In this document: in pieces, positions 17,462-25,626 of the stretch
Numbering within the stretch: the first letter of the stretch is position 1
Layout: each line of letters opens with the position of its first letter
NCBI RefSeq assembly: GCF_006716345.1
Contig: NZ_VFOX01000002.1
Coordinates: 124,001 to 188,000, forward strand
Direction of reading: 5' to 3'
Source: Microbacterium saperdae
GTDB lineage: Bacteria > Actinomycetota > Actinomycetes > Actinomycetales > Microbacteriaceae
DNA length: 64,000 nucleotides
Translations under genes and position numbers: made by a program
The notes under the pieces: generated by a model
What the model saw: only the letters and a program-made list of their open reading frames with translations
What the model was told of the DNA's origin: nothing
The model's database searches: none

Positions 17462-18177
17462 CCGTGGTGGGCGGAGCCGGCGATGTCGGTGCTCTGGTGC
17501 TCCCGCTGCTCGCCCGGCACCACACCGTGCGGGTGGCGGATCTGCGCCCTCCGAGCGGATGGCGGGGCGACTACGTCCGCGCCGACGTCGCCGATCCCGC
17601 TGCACTGCGCGCGGCCTGCGAGGGATCCGACGCCCTGGTCTTCCTGGCGATGGGCACCAAGCGCGATTGGGGCAGTGCCGACTGGGCCCGCAACCAGTTC
17701 GCCGTGAACGTCGAAGGCCTCTACTCGACTCTGCGCGCCGCCGCAGAGGTCGGCGTACGCCGCTTCGTCCACGCCAGCACGGCCTCCATCTTCGCCGACT
17801 ACCGTGCGCCCCTCCTGCCGGCGACGGGCGATGCGGTCGATGCCTACGGCCTCAGCAAGACGGCCGCAGAACTCGTGTGCGCTGCCGCCACCCGCGAACA
17901 CGACCTGACCGGCATCTCACTCCGCCTCGTCGGCCCGCTCGCCGACGAGGCGTGGCAGGAGTACGACGATCCGCACAGCCGCGACGTGATGACCGCGGGG
18001 AGCGACGTGGCCCGAGCCTTCCTCGCCGCGCTCGATGCCCCCACAACGGGATACCGCACCTGCATGATCTCCGGAGATCACACCGGGGAACACATCGACC
18101 TGACCGACGCGGCAGAGCTGCTGGACTGGCGTCCACTCGCTCGGCGCGAGGTCGCCGCTCCGGGAGAGACCGCATGA
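17449..18177 (+). CDS. NAD-dependent epimerase/dehydratase-family protein (uronate dehydrogenase-like)
   Basis: Extended SDR of 242 aa with VVGGAGDVG at the N-terminus, a serine in the HASTASIF strand and YGLSK as the active-site YxxxK. The short length and the C-terminal AELLDWRP match the uronate/sugar dehydrogenase group better than sugar-nucleotide epimerases. It is first in a four-gene overlapping operon: this enzyme, creatininase-family hydrolase, lactonase, XRE regulator. Dehydrogenase followed by lactonase is the expected order for oxidising a sugar to its acid. GGAGG precedes ATG 17449. Confidence 0.82.
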   Translation: MARVTVVGGAGDVGALVLPLLARHHTVRVADLRPPSGWRGDYVRADVADPAALRAACEGSDALVFLAMGTKRDWGSADWARNQFAVNVEGLYSTLRAAAEVGVRRFVHASTASIFADYRAPLLPATGDAVDAYGLSKTAAELVCAAATREHDLTGISLRLVGPLADEAWQEYDDPHSRDVMTAGSDVARAFLAALDAPTTGYRTCMISGDHTGEHIDLTDAAELLDWRPLARREVAAPGETA

Positions 18178-18959
18178 ACATTCCACTCGCCGACCGCACC
18201 ACCGTCGAAGCCGCCGAGGCGATCGAGCGGGCATCCCTGGCGATCCTCCCCCTCGGGGCGATCGAACAGCACGGACCGCATCTCGCGCTGCGCACCGACA
18301 TCTCGATCGCGACCGCGCTGGCCGCCCGTGTCGCCGACGCCCTCGGCGACACGGCACTGCTGCTCCCTCCCATGCCGTACGGACTCTCCGAGCACCACAC
18401 GGCGTTCGCGGGGACGGTGACATTGCGCCCCGAGACCCTCATCCGGCTCATCCTCGACGTCGTCGAGTCGATGGCGGCGCAGGGCATCGACCGGGTCATC
18501 ATCGTGAACGGACACGGCGGCAACATGGATGCGATCCGACTGGCCGCCCGCCAGTCCCGCCGTGACCTGGGCTCGAGGGTGGCGCACGTGATGTGGGCGC
18601 AGGTCGCCGGCGACGCGATCTCGGAGGAGATGGCGGGACGGGGGATGCACAACCACGCCTGCGAGATCGAGACATCCCTGGCGATGGAGCTGTGCCCGGA
18701 GATCGTGCACGAACCGCTTCCCGGCGCCTGGCTGGAGCCGGAGTTCGCGCCGTTCGCCGCTCCGCCGGCAGCGCGGATCGACGTGCCCCTGTGGTTCGAC
18801 GAGCTCACACCCACGGGTGCGCTCGGCGACCCCTCGCGCGCGACCCCTGAACGCGGCCGACGGCTCGCGGACCTCGTCGTGGAGCGGACCGTGGCCTTCG
18901 CGCGGGGATTCGCGGCTCCGTCATTCCCGCTCGCCGCGCCTCCGGAGTTCGACGCTTGA
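18174..18959 (+). CDS. Creatininase-family amidohydrolase
   Basis: Metal-dependent hydrolase of 261 aa in the creatininase family (creatinine hydrolase, FAPy deformylase MfnB/ArfB type). The metal-binding motifs are intact: LPLGAIEQHGPHL, NGHGGN and HACEIETS. Members open cyclic amides or remove formamide groups. ATG 18174 overlaps the previous stop by 4 bp (ATGA). In a sugar-acid operon it may hydrolyse a lactam, lactone or amide intermediate; the substrate is unknown. Confidence 0.88.
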   Translation: MNIPLADRTTVEAAEAIERASLAILPLGAIEQHGPHLALRTDISIATALAARVADALGDTALLLPPMPYGLSEHHTAFAGTVTLRPETLIRLILDVVESMAAQGIDRVIIVNGHGGNMDAIRLAARQSRRDLGSRVAHVMWAQVAGDAISEEMAGRGMHNHACEIETSLAMELCPEIVHEPLPGAWLEPEFAPFAAPPAARIDVPLWFDELTPTGALGDPSRATPERGRRLADLVVERTVAFARGFAAPSFPLAAPPEFDA

Positions 18960-19789
18960 GCCACTCGCACGCACGGGCCGATGCGCACATCCACCTCTTC
19001 CGCGACGGTTTCGTCGACGGCGGGCGTGATGAGCTCGCCTGGTACGAAGAGCTCCGCGCGACGGCCGGAGTGACCGCAGCGCTCGTGGTCGGATTCGAGG
19101 GCAGTCCGCGCTTCGCCGGCAACAACGCCCACATCCTCGCACTCGCCCGGCGGCTCGACTGGGTGCGGCCGACCGCGTTCGTCGACGTCACGGCTCCGCC
19201 CTCGCCCGCCGCACTGCGCCGGATGCGCGCGGACGGATTCGTGGGGTGGAGCGCCTACCTCCCCGAAGCGAGTCCCTCTCTGTCCGACTGGTCATCCGAC
19301 CATCTCGAGGCGCTGGCCGGCGGCATCCTGAGCGTGAACGCCTCGCCTACCGCGCTGCATCATGCGCGACACGTGCTCGAGAAGATCGCCGACGTCCGCG
19401 TCCTCGTGAGCCATCTCGGCCTGCCAGGGACCACCGTGCGCGACGCCGATGCCACAGCGGCGCGGCACGCGCTCGCGCCGCTGCTCGCCCTCGCGCCGTC
19501 CGCGCACATCTCCGTCAAGCTCTCGGGCCTTTACGCGATCGATCCCTCCTTCCCGCATCCGGGGGCGCGGACGACCGTGGACGCCGTGCTCGGTGCATTC
19601 GGCGCCGACCGCATCGCCTGGGGATCGGACTTCTCCCCCGTCCTCGCGGAGGTCGCTCCCGACGACGCGATGGGCGTGCCCGCGTGGATCCTGGCGGGCC
19701 TCTCCCCCTCCGAGACGGATGCGATCCTGGGCGGTACACTGCTCAGGCATCTGGCACACGTTGACTCGATCGGGGGGACCGACGCATGA
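18956..19789 (+). CDS. Amidohydrolase_2 / COG3618-type lactonase
   Basis: TIM-barrel metal hydrolase of 277 aa. It has DAHIHLF (HxH metal ligands) near the N-terminus, LVSHLGLPG, KLSGLYAI and WGSDFSP near the C-terminus. The family includes L-fuconolactonase, L-rhamnono-lactonase and 2-pyrone-4,6-dicarboxylate lactonase. The start is TTG 18956, which overlaps the previous stop (TTGA) and has GGAG at 9 nt. With the dehydrogenase at 17449 it would complete sugar to lactone to acid conversion. Confidence 0.85.
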   Translation: MSHSHARADAHIHLFRDGFVDGGRDELAWYEELRATAGVTAALVVGFEGSPRFAGNNAHILALARRLDWVRPTAFVDVTAPPSPAALRRMRADGFVGWSAYLPEASPSLSDWSSDHLEALAGGILSVNASPTALHHARHVLEKIADVRVLVSHLGLPGTTVRDADATAARHALAPLLALAPSAHISVKLSGLYAIDPSFPHPGARTTVDAVLGAFGADRIAWGSDFSPVLAEVAPDDAMGVPAWILAGLSPSETDAILGGTLLRHLAHVDSIGGTDA

Positions 19790-20364
19790 GCGCAGGTTCG
19801 ACCGGGTGGTCGGAACCGCCACTTGCCGGCAACATCCGCCGCTGGCGTGAGCGGCGAGGGCTGAGCCTGTCCGCCCTGGCGCGTGACGCGGAGATCTCCA
19901 AGTCCACGGTCTCCGAGCTCGAACGCGGCATCGGCAATCCGTCCTTGGACACGCTCGGTGCCATCGCCCGCACGCTCCGCATCCCGATCGCCTTCCTGTT
20001 CAACGAGGCTCAAGGCCCGGCCGACGTCGACATCAGACGCCTGTCCGACGCCCCTGTGCTCTCGCACGTCGAGGGCGAGTCGATCGCCCAGCTGCTCAGC
20101 GGCTGGACCGCGCGCGGCGAGGCCGAGCTCTCCGTCGTGACCGTCGCCGCAGACGGACGGATCGACGCGCGCGGAGACGGCAGCGGAGCCGTCAAGCGCG
20201 TGGTGTGCGTGGAGGGCGTGGTCGAAGTGGGCACGACAGCCCGTTCCGATCTGCTCATGCAGGGCGACCTCATCACCTTCCCGAGCGATCAGTCCCACTT
20301 CCTGCGCAGCGTCAACGGCGCGACACGGGTCCTCGTGATCGAGCAGTACCCGCCCTCCGCCTGA
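19786..20364 (+). CDS. XRE-family regulator with cupin sensor domain
   Basis: DNA-binding protein of 192 aa. The N-terminal HTH (residues about 14-68; LSALARDAEISKSTVSELER) is followed by a C-terminal cupin barrel (about 110-188) that usually senses a small metabolite. It overlaps the lactonase by 4 bp and so is made with the pathway enzymes; it probably regulates the same operon. PuuR-like in layout. Confidence 0.9.
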   Translation: MSAGSTGWSEPPLAGNIRRWRERRGLSLSALARDAEISKSTVSELERGIGNPSLDTLGAIARTLRIPIAFLFNEAQGPADVDIRRLSDAPVLSHVEGESIAQLLSGWTARGEAELSVVTVAADGRIDARGDGSGAVKRVVCVEGVVEVGTTARSDLLMQGDLITFPSDQSHFLRSVNGATRVLVIEQYPPSA

Positions 20365-20385
20365 CCGCCTCCCGGGCTCGTCAGG
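20360..20385. terminator. Bidirectional terminator-like hairpin
   Basis: CCTGAC and GTCAGG pair around a GC-rich 14-nt loop, spanning the stop codons of two convergent genes (20364 and 20381). Confidence 0.35.
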
Positions 20386-21400
20386 GCTGACTCTGGACAG
20401 CCTCGTCGATCGGGACCATGCGCCCGTCCGGGAACGACACCTGCGTCCTCCCCGTGCGCTGCGCACCGTCGAGCGCCGTCCGCGCCAGCGTCTCCGCATG
20501 CTCGAACGTGTTGGCGACGCCGACGCCGACGTGCAGGACCAGGCCGTCGACCGCGATCTCCATGGGCCAGGCCTCACCGAACCCGCCGTCGAGATCGTCG
20601 TCCAGAGTGAGACGGCTCATCGCCACCGAGAACAGTCCGCCCTCGACGGCTGTGAGACGTCCGCCGTTGCGCCGCGCCACTTCCAGCAGCTCCCGGTGCA
20701 CCCGCATCCGCACCACTTCGCGCTCGAACACGTCGAGCTCCGCCAGGCGGGCACGATCGGGCGCGAACAGCGCGACGGCCAGCTGCTCCTCGCGCGATCG
20801 GATGAGGTCATGAGACAGACGCGCGCGCTGCAGGGCATCCGCCATGGTGCGCGCGGTGTGCTCGATGCGCCATACGCGCACGCCCTCCTCGAGCAGCACC
20901 GCGTGCACCTCGGCGAGGCAGGTGAGCACGGCGTCAGCCCGCCCGTCGGCGAGCGCCGCGCGGTGGAAGGCGATGATCTCCGCCACATCGGCGGGAACCG
21001 CATGATCCTCCGGCGAACCGAGCGGATGCGCGGAGGGCGTCGGCAGACCGAGGTCGGCGAAGGCGCTGAGGACGGTCGGCTCGTCGATCGAGTCCACCGT
21101 GACGCGCGGCATGTCGCCGCCGCACTCGATCAGCACCTGCGCGATGCAGCGGTACAGGTCGGCCCCGGAGTGCGAGACGAACTGCGGCTCCGCCTCGGTC
21201 AGTTCCGACCCCGCCATCATGTACGGCGCCTGCCCCGTGAAGAGCACCACCGTGCAGGAAGGATCCAGGGCTCTGGCCAGTTCGGACGCCTCATCGGCGT
21301 GCCGGTAGACACCGGGCAGGAGCATGTCCGCGAAGCCACCTTCGGCCGCGATCTGCGTCGCGAGAGCGACGGAGTCAGCAGGCCCGACGATTCCGATCAC
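20381..21400 (-). CDS. Regulator-like protein of unrecognised family, paralogue of 11637-12959 without the winged helix
   Basis: A 339-aa protein sharing with the 11637 gene the blocks MIGIVGPADSVA, YRHADEA, LFTG, SHSGADLYRCIA (at 77-88 in both), TVDSID and the middle motif GGRLTAVE with GVGVANTFEHAETLARTAL. It ends after this region and has no DNA-binding domain. It starts at GTG 21400 with GGAGG upstream and lies 32 bp downstream of the E1 beta gene, so it is the last gene of that operon. It may sense the pathway metabolite or pair with the full-length protein. I do not recognise the family. Confidence 0.7.
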   Translation of the reverse strand: MIGIVGPADSVALATQIAAEGGFADMLLPGVYRHADEASELARALDPSCTVVLFTGQAPYMMAGSELTEAEPQFVSHSGADLYRCIAQVLIECGGDMPRVTVDSIDEPTVLSAFADLGLPTPSAHPLGSPEDHAVPADVAEIIAFHRAALADGRADAVLTCLAEVHAVLLEEGVRVWRIEHTARTMADALQRARLSHDLIRSREEQLAVALFAPDRARLAELDVFEREVVRMRVHRELLEVARRNGGRLTAVEGGLFSVAMSRLTLDDDLDGGFGEAWPMEIAVDGLVLHVGVGVANTFEHAETLARTALDGAQRTGRTQVSFPDGRMVPIDEAVQSQP

Positions 21401-21432
21401 TGTGCCGCCTCCATCCGTTGTGATGACTCAGA

Positions 21433-22419
21433 TCAGCGAACCACACGACGCACTGCCGACACCACATCGGCGGCCGAGGGAATCACCACGGCCTGCAGCG
21501 CGGGAGCTGCCGGAGTGGGCACATCCGGCGCCCCGACGCGGGCGATCGGCGCGCGCAGGTCGCGGAAGCACTCCTCGGCCGCACGAGCGGCGATCTCCGC
21601 ACCGAAGCCGCCGGTGAGGTTGGCCTCGTGTGCGATCACGAGGCGTCCGGTCTTGCGCACGGATGCCGCGATGAGGTCGAAGTCGAGGGGCGCGAGCCAC
21701 CGCGGGTCCACCACCTCGACGTCGATGCCCTCGGCGGCGAGCTCCTCCGCCGCCTCCAGCGCGGCAGCGGCCATGCGCGACCAGGCGACGACGGTCACGT
21801 CTGCACCCTCGCGAGTGATGCGGCCTCCGCCGATGGGCTCGACGGGGGCGTCGAGACGCACCTCTCCCTTCGTCGGGTAGAGCATGCGCGCCTCGGCCAC
21901 GACCACCGGGTCGTCGGACACGATCGCCGCGCGCAGCATCTGGTACGCGTCATCCGCCGTGGACGGCACCGCGAGGCGCAGGCCGGGAGTGTGAGCGATA
22001 TACGCCTCGATCGAGTGCGAGTGCTGCGCGCACGACCCCGACGAGTATCCCTGCTGCGTGCGGATGACCAGCGGGGCGCCGTACGTGCCCCGACTGACGT
22101 AGCGCGTGTTCGCGATCTGGTTCACGAGCTGATCCATCGCGACGAACATGAAGTCCGCGTACATGATCTCGGCGATCGGGCGCAGCCCCGTCATCGCGGC
22201 ACCGAGCGCCATGCCCAGGAACGCGGTCTCCGAGATGGGGGTGTCGAAGATCCGGTCGGAGCCGAAGTCGCGGTGCAGGTTCTTGGTGGCGCCGAACGGA
22301 CCGCCGGGCACTGCGACGTCCTCACCGAAGATGACGGTGTCGTCGAGCGCTTCGAGTGACCAGCGCAGCCCGTGCTGGACCGCTTGGATGTAGCTGATGG
22401 TCTGGGTGGCGTCAGGCAT
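21433..22419 (-). CDS. Thiamine-dependent 2-oxoacid dehydrogenase E1 beta subunit (AcoB/PdhB type)
   Basis: A 328-aa beta subunit with the transketolase pyrimidine domain (GEDVAVPGGPFGATKNL; ISETAFLGMALGAAMTGLRP) and C-terminal domain (ITREGADVTVVAWSRM; IVEVVDPRW-like strand; AHEANLTGGFGAEIA). It pairs with the alpha subunit, whose gene overlaps it by 8 bp. ATG 22419 is used; the open frame runs further upstream as a shadow of the alpha gene. No E2 or E3 gene follows, which is unusual. Confidence 0.9.
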   Translation of the reverse strand: MPDATQTISYIQAVQHGLRWSLEALDDTVIFGEDVAVPGGPFGATKNLHRDFGSDRIFDTPISETAFLGMALGAAMTGLRPIAEIMYADFMFVAMDQLVNQIANTRYVSRGTYGAPLVIRTQQGYSSGSCAQHSHSIEAYIAHTPGLRLAVPSTADDAYQMLRAAIVSDDPVVVAEARMLYPTKGEVRLDAPVEPIGGGRITREGADVTVVAWSRMAAAALEAAEELAAEGIDVEVVDPRWLAPLDFDLIAASVRKTGRLVIAHEANLTGGFGAEIAARAAEECFRDLRAPIARVGAPDVPTPAAPALQAVVIPSAADVVSAVRRVVR

Positions 22420-23359
22420 AGACGTGATCCTTGGCGGTGTTCGGGTCGGGCAGTTCGGTGGCGCGCGCCGCATCGACGGCGCGCTCGATCTCGGCGGCGA
22501 CCTCGGCATCGACGGCATCGAGCTCGGAGAGCAGGGCGGCGTCGGCGGCGTTGCGGATGCGTTGCAGCGGCTCATCGAGTGCCGCCTCGGCGACTTCGCC
22601 GCGTGGGCGGTAGTGCTGCGCATCGCCGCTGTGATGCCCCACCAGACGCTGGGTCATCGCCTCGATCAGCGTCGGCCCCTCGCCGCGGCGAGCGCGCTCC
22701 ACCGCTTCCGCGGCAGCCGCGGCGACCAGGTGGGGGTCGTTGCCGTCGATCGTGACGCCAGGGATGCCGTAGCCCTCAGCGCGGATCGCGAGCTGATCGA
22801 TCTTGGTCATGTCCTTGATGCGGACCATCTCGGAGTAGATGTTGTTCTCGACCACGAGCACCATCGGCAGCGTCAGCGCGGCGGCGAGGTTCAACGCCTC
22901 GTGCACCGCGCCCTGGTTGGTCGCGCCGTCGCCGATCGCGACGACCGACACCTGGCCCTGGCCGTGTCGCTGCGCCGACAGCGCCGCACCGGCGGCGATG
23001 GGGACGCCGGCGCCGACGATCGAGTTCTCACCGAGGAAGTTGATGCTCGCGTCGCTGAAGTAGGGGGAACCGGCGCGCCCGCCGTTCACTCCCCCGGAGC
23101 GCGCCATGACCTCGGCGAACAGCCCGGTCAGGTCGCTGCCGCGCGAGATCGCCCAGCCGTGGCCGCGGTAGGTGGCCGTGACGTAGTCGTCAGGGCGAAG
23201 GATGCTCGCCACGCCGACCGCGATCGCCTCCTGCCCGTTGGTGAGATGCATGGAACCCGGCACCTCACCGCCCGCCTTCAGATCCATGAGGCGATCCTCG
23301 AAGGCGCGGATCCGCCGCATCTCGCGATACATGTGCACGATGTCGCCCACAGCGCTCAC
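22412..23359 (-). CDS. Thiamine-dependent 2-oxoacid dehydrogenase E1 alpha subunit (AcoA/PdhA type)
   Basis: A 315-aa alpha subunit with the TPP motif GDGATNQG at 143-150 and ENN at 171-173. TYRGHGWAISRG is the conserved substrate-entry segment and RLVGHHSGDAQHYR the phosphorylation-loop region. The start GTG 23359 overlaps the upstream stop (GTGA) and follows GAGAGGA. With E1 beta it should decarboxylate a 2-oxoacid or an acetoin-like ketone. The partner acyltransferase is not local. Confidence 0.9.
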   Translation of the reverse strand: MSAVGDIVHMYREMRRIRAFEDRLMDLKAGGEVPGSMHLTNGQEAIAVGVASILRPDDYVTATYRGHGWAISRGSDLTGLFAEVMARSGGVNGGRAGSPYFSDASINFLGENSIVGAGVPIAAGAALSAQRHGQGQVSVVAIGDGATNQGAVHEALNLAAALTLPMVLVVENNIYSEMVRIKDMTKIDQLAIRAEGYGIPGVTIDGNDPHLVAAAAAEAVERARRGEGPTLIEAMTQRLVGHHSGDAQHYRPRGEVAEAALDEPLQRIRNAADAALLSELDAVDAEVAAEIERAVDAARATELPDPNTAKDHVYA

Positions 23360-24546
23360 CGATTCCTCTCGTCCGTCGACAGCACCGCACGGGTGAGTCG
23401 TTCCATCATGTCCACACCGGTCGTCAGACACCGCTCATCGATGTCGAAATCGCCGGAGTGCAGCGCGCGCGTGCCGGATCGCCCCGGCTCGGCGACGCCG
23501 AGTTTCAGATACAGCCCGGGCCAGCGCTCCGCCAGCAGGGCGAAGTCGTCGGTGGTGAGGGGCGGCTTGGGGAGGTCGACGAGATCGCAGACCTCCGGGC
23601 CGACCGCACGCGCCAGCTCCACGAGGGCGTGCGCATTGACCAGCGACGGCATCTCATCGGCCCAGGTCAGCTCGATGCTGACATCGTGCGCGCGTCCGAC
23701 GCCCTCGCACAGCTGCGCGATCGTCTGCTTGCAGGTGGCTCGCACGACCGGATCGTGGGTGCGCAGAGTGCCGGTGATCGCCACCTCTTCGGGCACCTGG
23801 CTCTGCGAGGCGCCGCCGGAGATCGTGCCGACGTTCAGGGCCACCATCTCGTCCGGGTTGCGGCGTCGGGCGATCACCGCATGCAGAGACGTGACCAGGT
23901 CGCTCATCGCCAGCAGGGCGTCGCGCCCGAGACCCGGCGTCGCCGCATGCGAGGCCCGGCCGCGTGCGACCATGCGGAACGCATCCTTCGCCGCCATCGC
24001 GATCTTCGGGTCGACTCCCACGGACCCGGCCTCCAGGTTCGGCCAGCAGTGGAGTCCGAGCACCGCGTCGTACGACTCCGCCAGCGCTCCGCTCTCGAGC
24101 ACGCCGCGGGCACCGGACGGCTGTCCGAACGGGATCTCCTCGGCCGGCTGGAACAGCACCTCGACGCTGCCGCGCTCCGGACGGCGGGCGGCGAGACGGC
24201 GGAGTACGCCGACCATCACCGTCATGTGCGCGTCGTGACCGCAGGCGTGCGAGACGCCGGGTGTGGTCGATGCGTAGGGCAGGTCGTTGACCTCCTGCAC
24301 GGGGTAGGCGTCCATGTCGGCGCGCAGCAGCACGCGCGGCCCCGGCGCATCTCCCCCGATGCGGGCGATGAGGCCCGTGCCGGCGACACCCGTGGTGAGC
24401 GAGTCGACCCAGCCGTCGAGCAGAGACTCGATCTCGGCACCGGTGCGGTGCTCGGTGAACCGGAGCTCGGCGATCGAATGCAGGCGGCGGCGCACACCGC
24501 GCAGCTCCTCGGCCTCGTCGACCGCGGTGCGTTCCTGCACGGTCAC
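23356..24546 (-). CDS. M20-family amidohydrolase/aminoacylase
   Basis: Metal-dependent N-acyl amino acid hydrolase (396 aa) of the M20D type (hippurate hydrolase, IAA-amino acid hydrolase). Metal ligands are seen in HACGHDAHMTVM, FQPAEE and the late HSGDFDID. The lid domain contains SHAATPGLGRDALLA. The GTG 24546 start overlaps the stop of the isomerase gene (GTGA). It probably frees an amine or amino acid from an acyl conjugate before the E1 pair acts. Confidence 0.87.
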   Translation of the reverse strand: MTVQERTAVDEAEELRGVRRRLHSIAELRFTEHRTGAEIESLLDGWVDSLTTGVAGTGLIARIGGDAPGPRVLLRADMDAYPVQEVNDLPYASTTPGVSHACGHDAHMTVMVGVLRRLAARRPERGSVEVLFQPAEEIPFGQPSGARGVLESGALAESYDAVLGLHCWPNLEAGSVGVDPKIAMAAKDAFRMVARGRASHAATPGLGRDALLAMSDLVTSLHAVIARRRNPDEMVALNVGTISGGASQSQVPEEVAITGTLRTHDPVVRATCKQTIAQLCEGVGRAHDVSIELTWADEMPSLVNAHALVELARAVGPEVCDLVDLPKPPLTTDDFALLAERWPGLYLKLGVAEPGRSGTRALHSGDFDIDERCLTTGVDMMERLTRAVLSTDERNR

Positions 24547-25418
24547 AGCAGCTCGATCCCGGCGGCGAGAGCGCGTTCGCGCACGAACCGCACACCCTCG
24601 GCACTGCGCTCGGGGGTGAGATGCTCCACGATCAGGGCGGAGCCGTCGGGGAGGCGGCGCACCTGTTCGAAGAACGCGTCGTAGTCCAGGACTCCCTCGC
24701 CGGGCTGCACCTCGAGGATGCGGCACACGAACTCGTCCGTGACCGCGACGTCCTTCAGGTGACAGGACGCTCCGTAGCGGGGGCCGACGACGTCGATCAT
24801 GTGCTCCATGCGCGCGGCGTTGTCGAAGACCGCGACGGCGCTGTCGAGCAGGTTCACCGGATCGAAGTTCGCCGTGATCACGGGCGAGTCCACCGCGTCG
24901 AGGATCTCGCGGATGGCTTCGGGAGACCGCATCGCCGACAGTTGATGGCACTCGATCGTGTAGCTGATCCCGGCGTCTTCGATGTGCGGGGCGATGCCGC
25001 GCAGACCTTCGATCAGATCGACCTTCGCACGCTCGGAGTAGTTGTCGGCGTGCGGCGCGTAGAAGTTCCGCTGCCAGTCGTCGCGACTCGTCCCGGCCCC
25101 GGAGCTGATCATGGTCGCGCCCAGAGCGACGGCGGTGGGGATCGCGGCCAGCACCCGGCGGTGGGCCTCGGCTCGCACGTCGGGGGCGGCGTGCACGAAG
25201 TTGGCGTTGACGCCGGCCATCTGCGCGACGTGGATTCCACCGTCGGCGAGGCGGGAGCGCACGTCGGGGGCGTCACCGCGCACGGCAGCGGATCCCGCCG
25301 TGAAGTGGACGGAGAGCGAACGGATGCCCATCTCCGCCCAGCGGGCGATCAGCGGCGCGGTGAATCCCGCCGGTTCGTCGGGGATATCGCCGTTCGCCAG
25401 GCCCAGGTACATCGCCAT
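24543..25418 (-). CDS. Sugar phosphate isomerase/epimerase-like TIM barrel
   Basis: Xylose-isomerase-like AP endonuclease-2 superfamily protein of 291 aa. Metal ligands are likely in SYTIECHQL, VITANFDPVNLL (Asp), CHLKDVAV (His) and LIVEHLTPE (Glu). Members isomerise or epimerise keto sugars or dehydrate inositol derivatives. It is first gene of a five-gene operon: isomerase, M20, E1 alpha, E1 beta, regulator-like. ATG 25418 has GGAG 7 nt upstream inside a repeated operator-like element. Confidence 0.85.
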   Translation of the reverse strand: MAMYLGLANGDIPDEPAGFTAPLIARWAEMGIRSLSVHFTAGSAAVRGDAPDVRSRLADGGIHVAQMAGVNANFVHAAPDVRAEAHRRVLAAIPTAVALGATMISSGAGTSRDDWQRNFYAPHADNYSERAKVDLIEGLRGIAPHIEDAGISYTIECHQLSAMRSPEAIREILDAVDSPVITANFDPVNLLDSAVAVFDNAARMEHMIDVVGPRYGASCHLKDVAVTDEFVCRILEVQPGEGVLDYDAFFEQVRRLPDGSALIVEHLTPERSAEGVRFVRERALAAGIELL

Positions 25419-25424
25419 CGGTAC

Positions 25425-25448
25425 TCCGTAATGTCCGTATTACTCCGT
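25425..25448. promoter_or_regulatory. Three TCCGT repeats and a GTAAT/ATTAC inverted repeat in the operon leader
   Basis: TCCGT occurs at 25425, 25434 and 25444, about one helical turn apart, and GTAAT-N6-ATTAC (25428-25443) lies across them. On the minus strand these are ACGGA repeats just past the predicted start point, and the last also serves as ribosome site (GGAG). They are probably a regulator-binding array. Confidence 0.4.
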
Positions 25449-25459
25449 TACTGGTGACC

Positions 25460-25489
25460 ACTCTAGTCGCGACGACGGGGACGGGTCAA
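25460..25489 (-). promoter_or_regulatory. Predicted promoter of the isomerase-M20-E1 operon
   Basis: Minus-strand -35 TTGACC (25484-25489) and -10 TAGAGT (25460-25465) with an 18-nt spacer. The start point would be near 25453, about 35 nt before ATG 25418. Confidence 0.5.
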
Positions 25490-25626
25490 CGAAAGGCGTG
25501 GAATATATGGAATTTCGGCCGGCACATCGACGCTGTTTCGTGCAATGATGAGTGCGACGGGCAGGTGGGGGCCACCTTGCCGACTGAATGACCGTTTTGA
25601 ATCCTCAGAGGAGAGGCGCCACGATC

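Noticed and set aside
22397..24238. A 613-codon plus-strand frame opposite E1 alpha and M20
   Set aside because: Antisense composition; both minus-strand genes have intact motifs.
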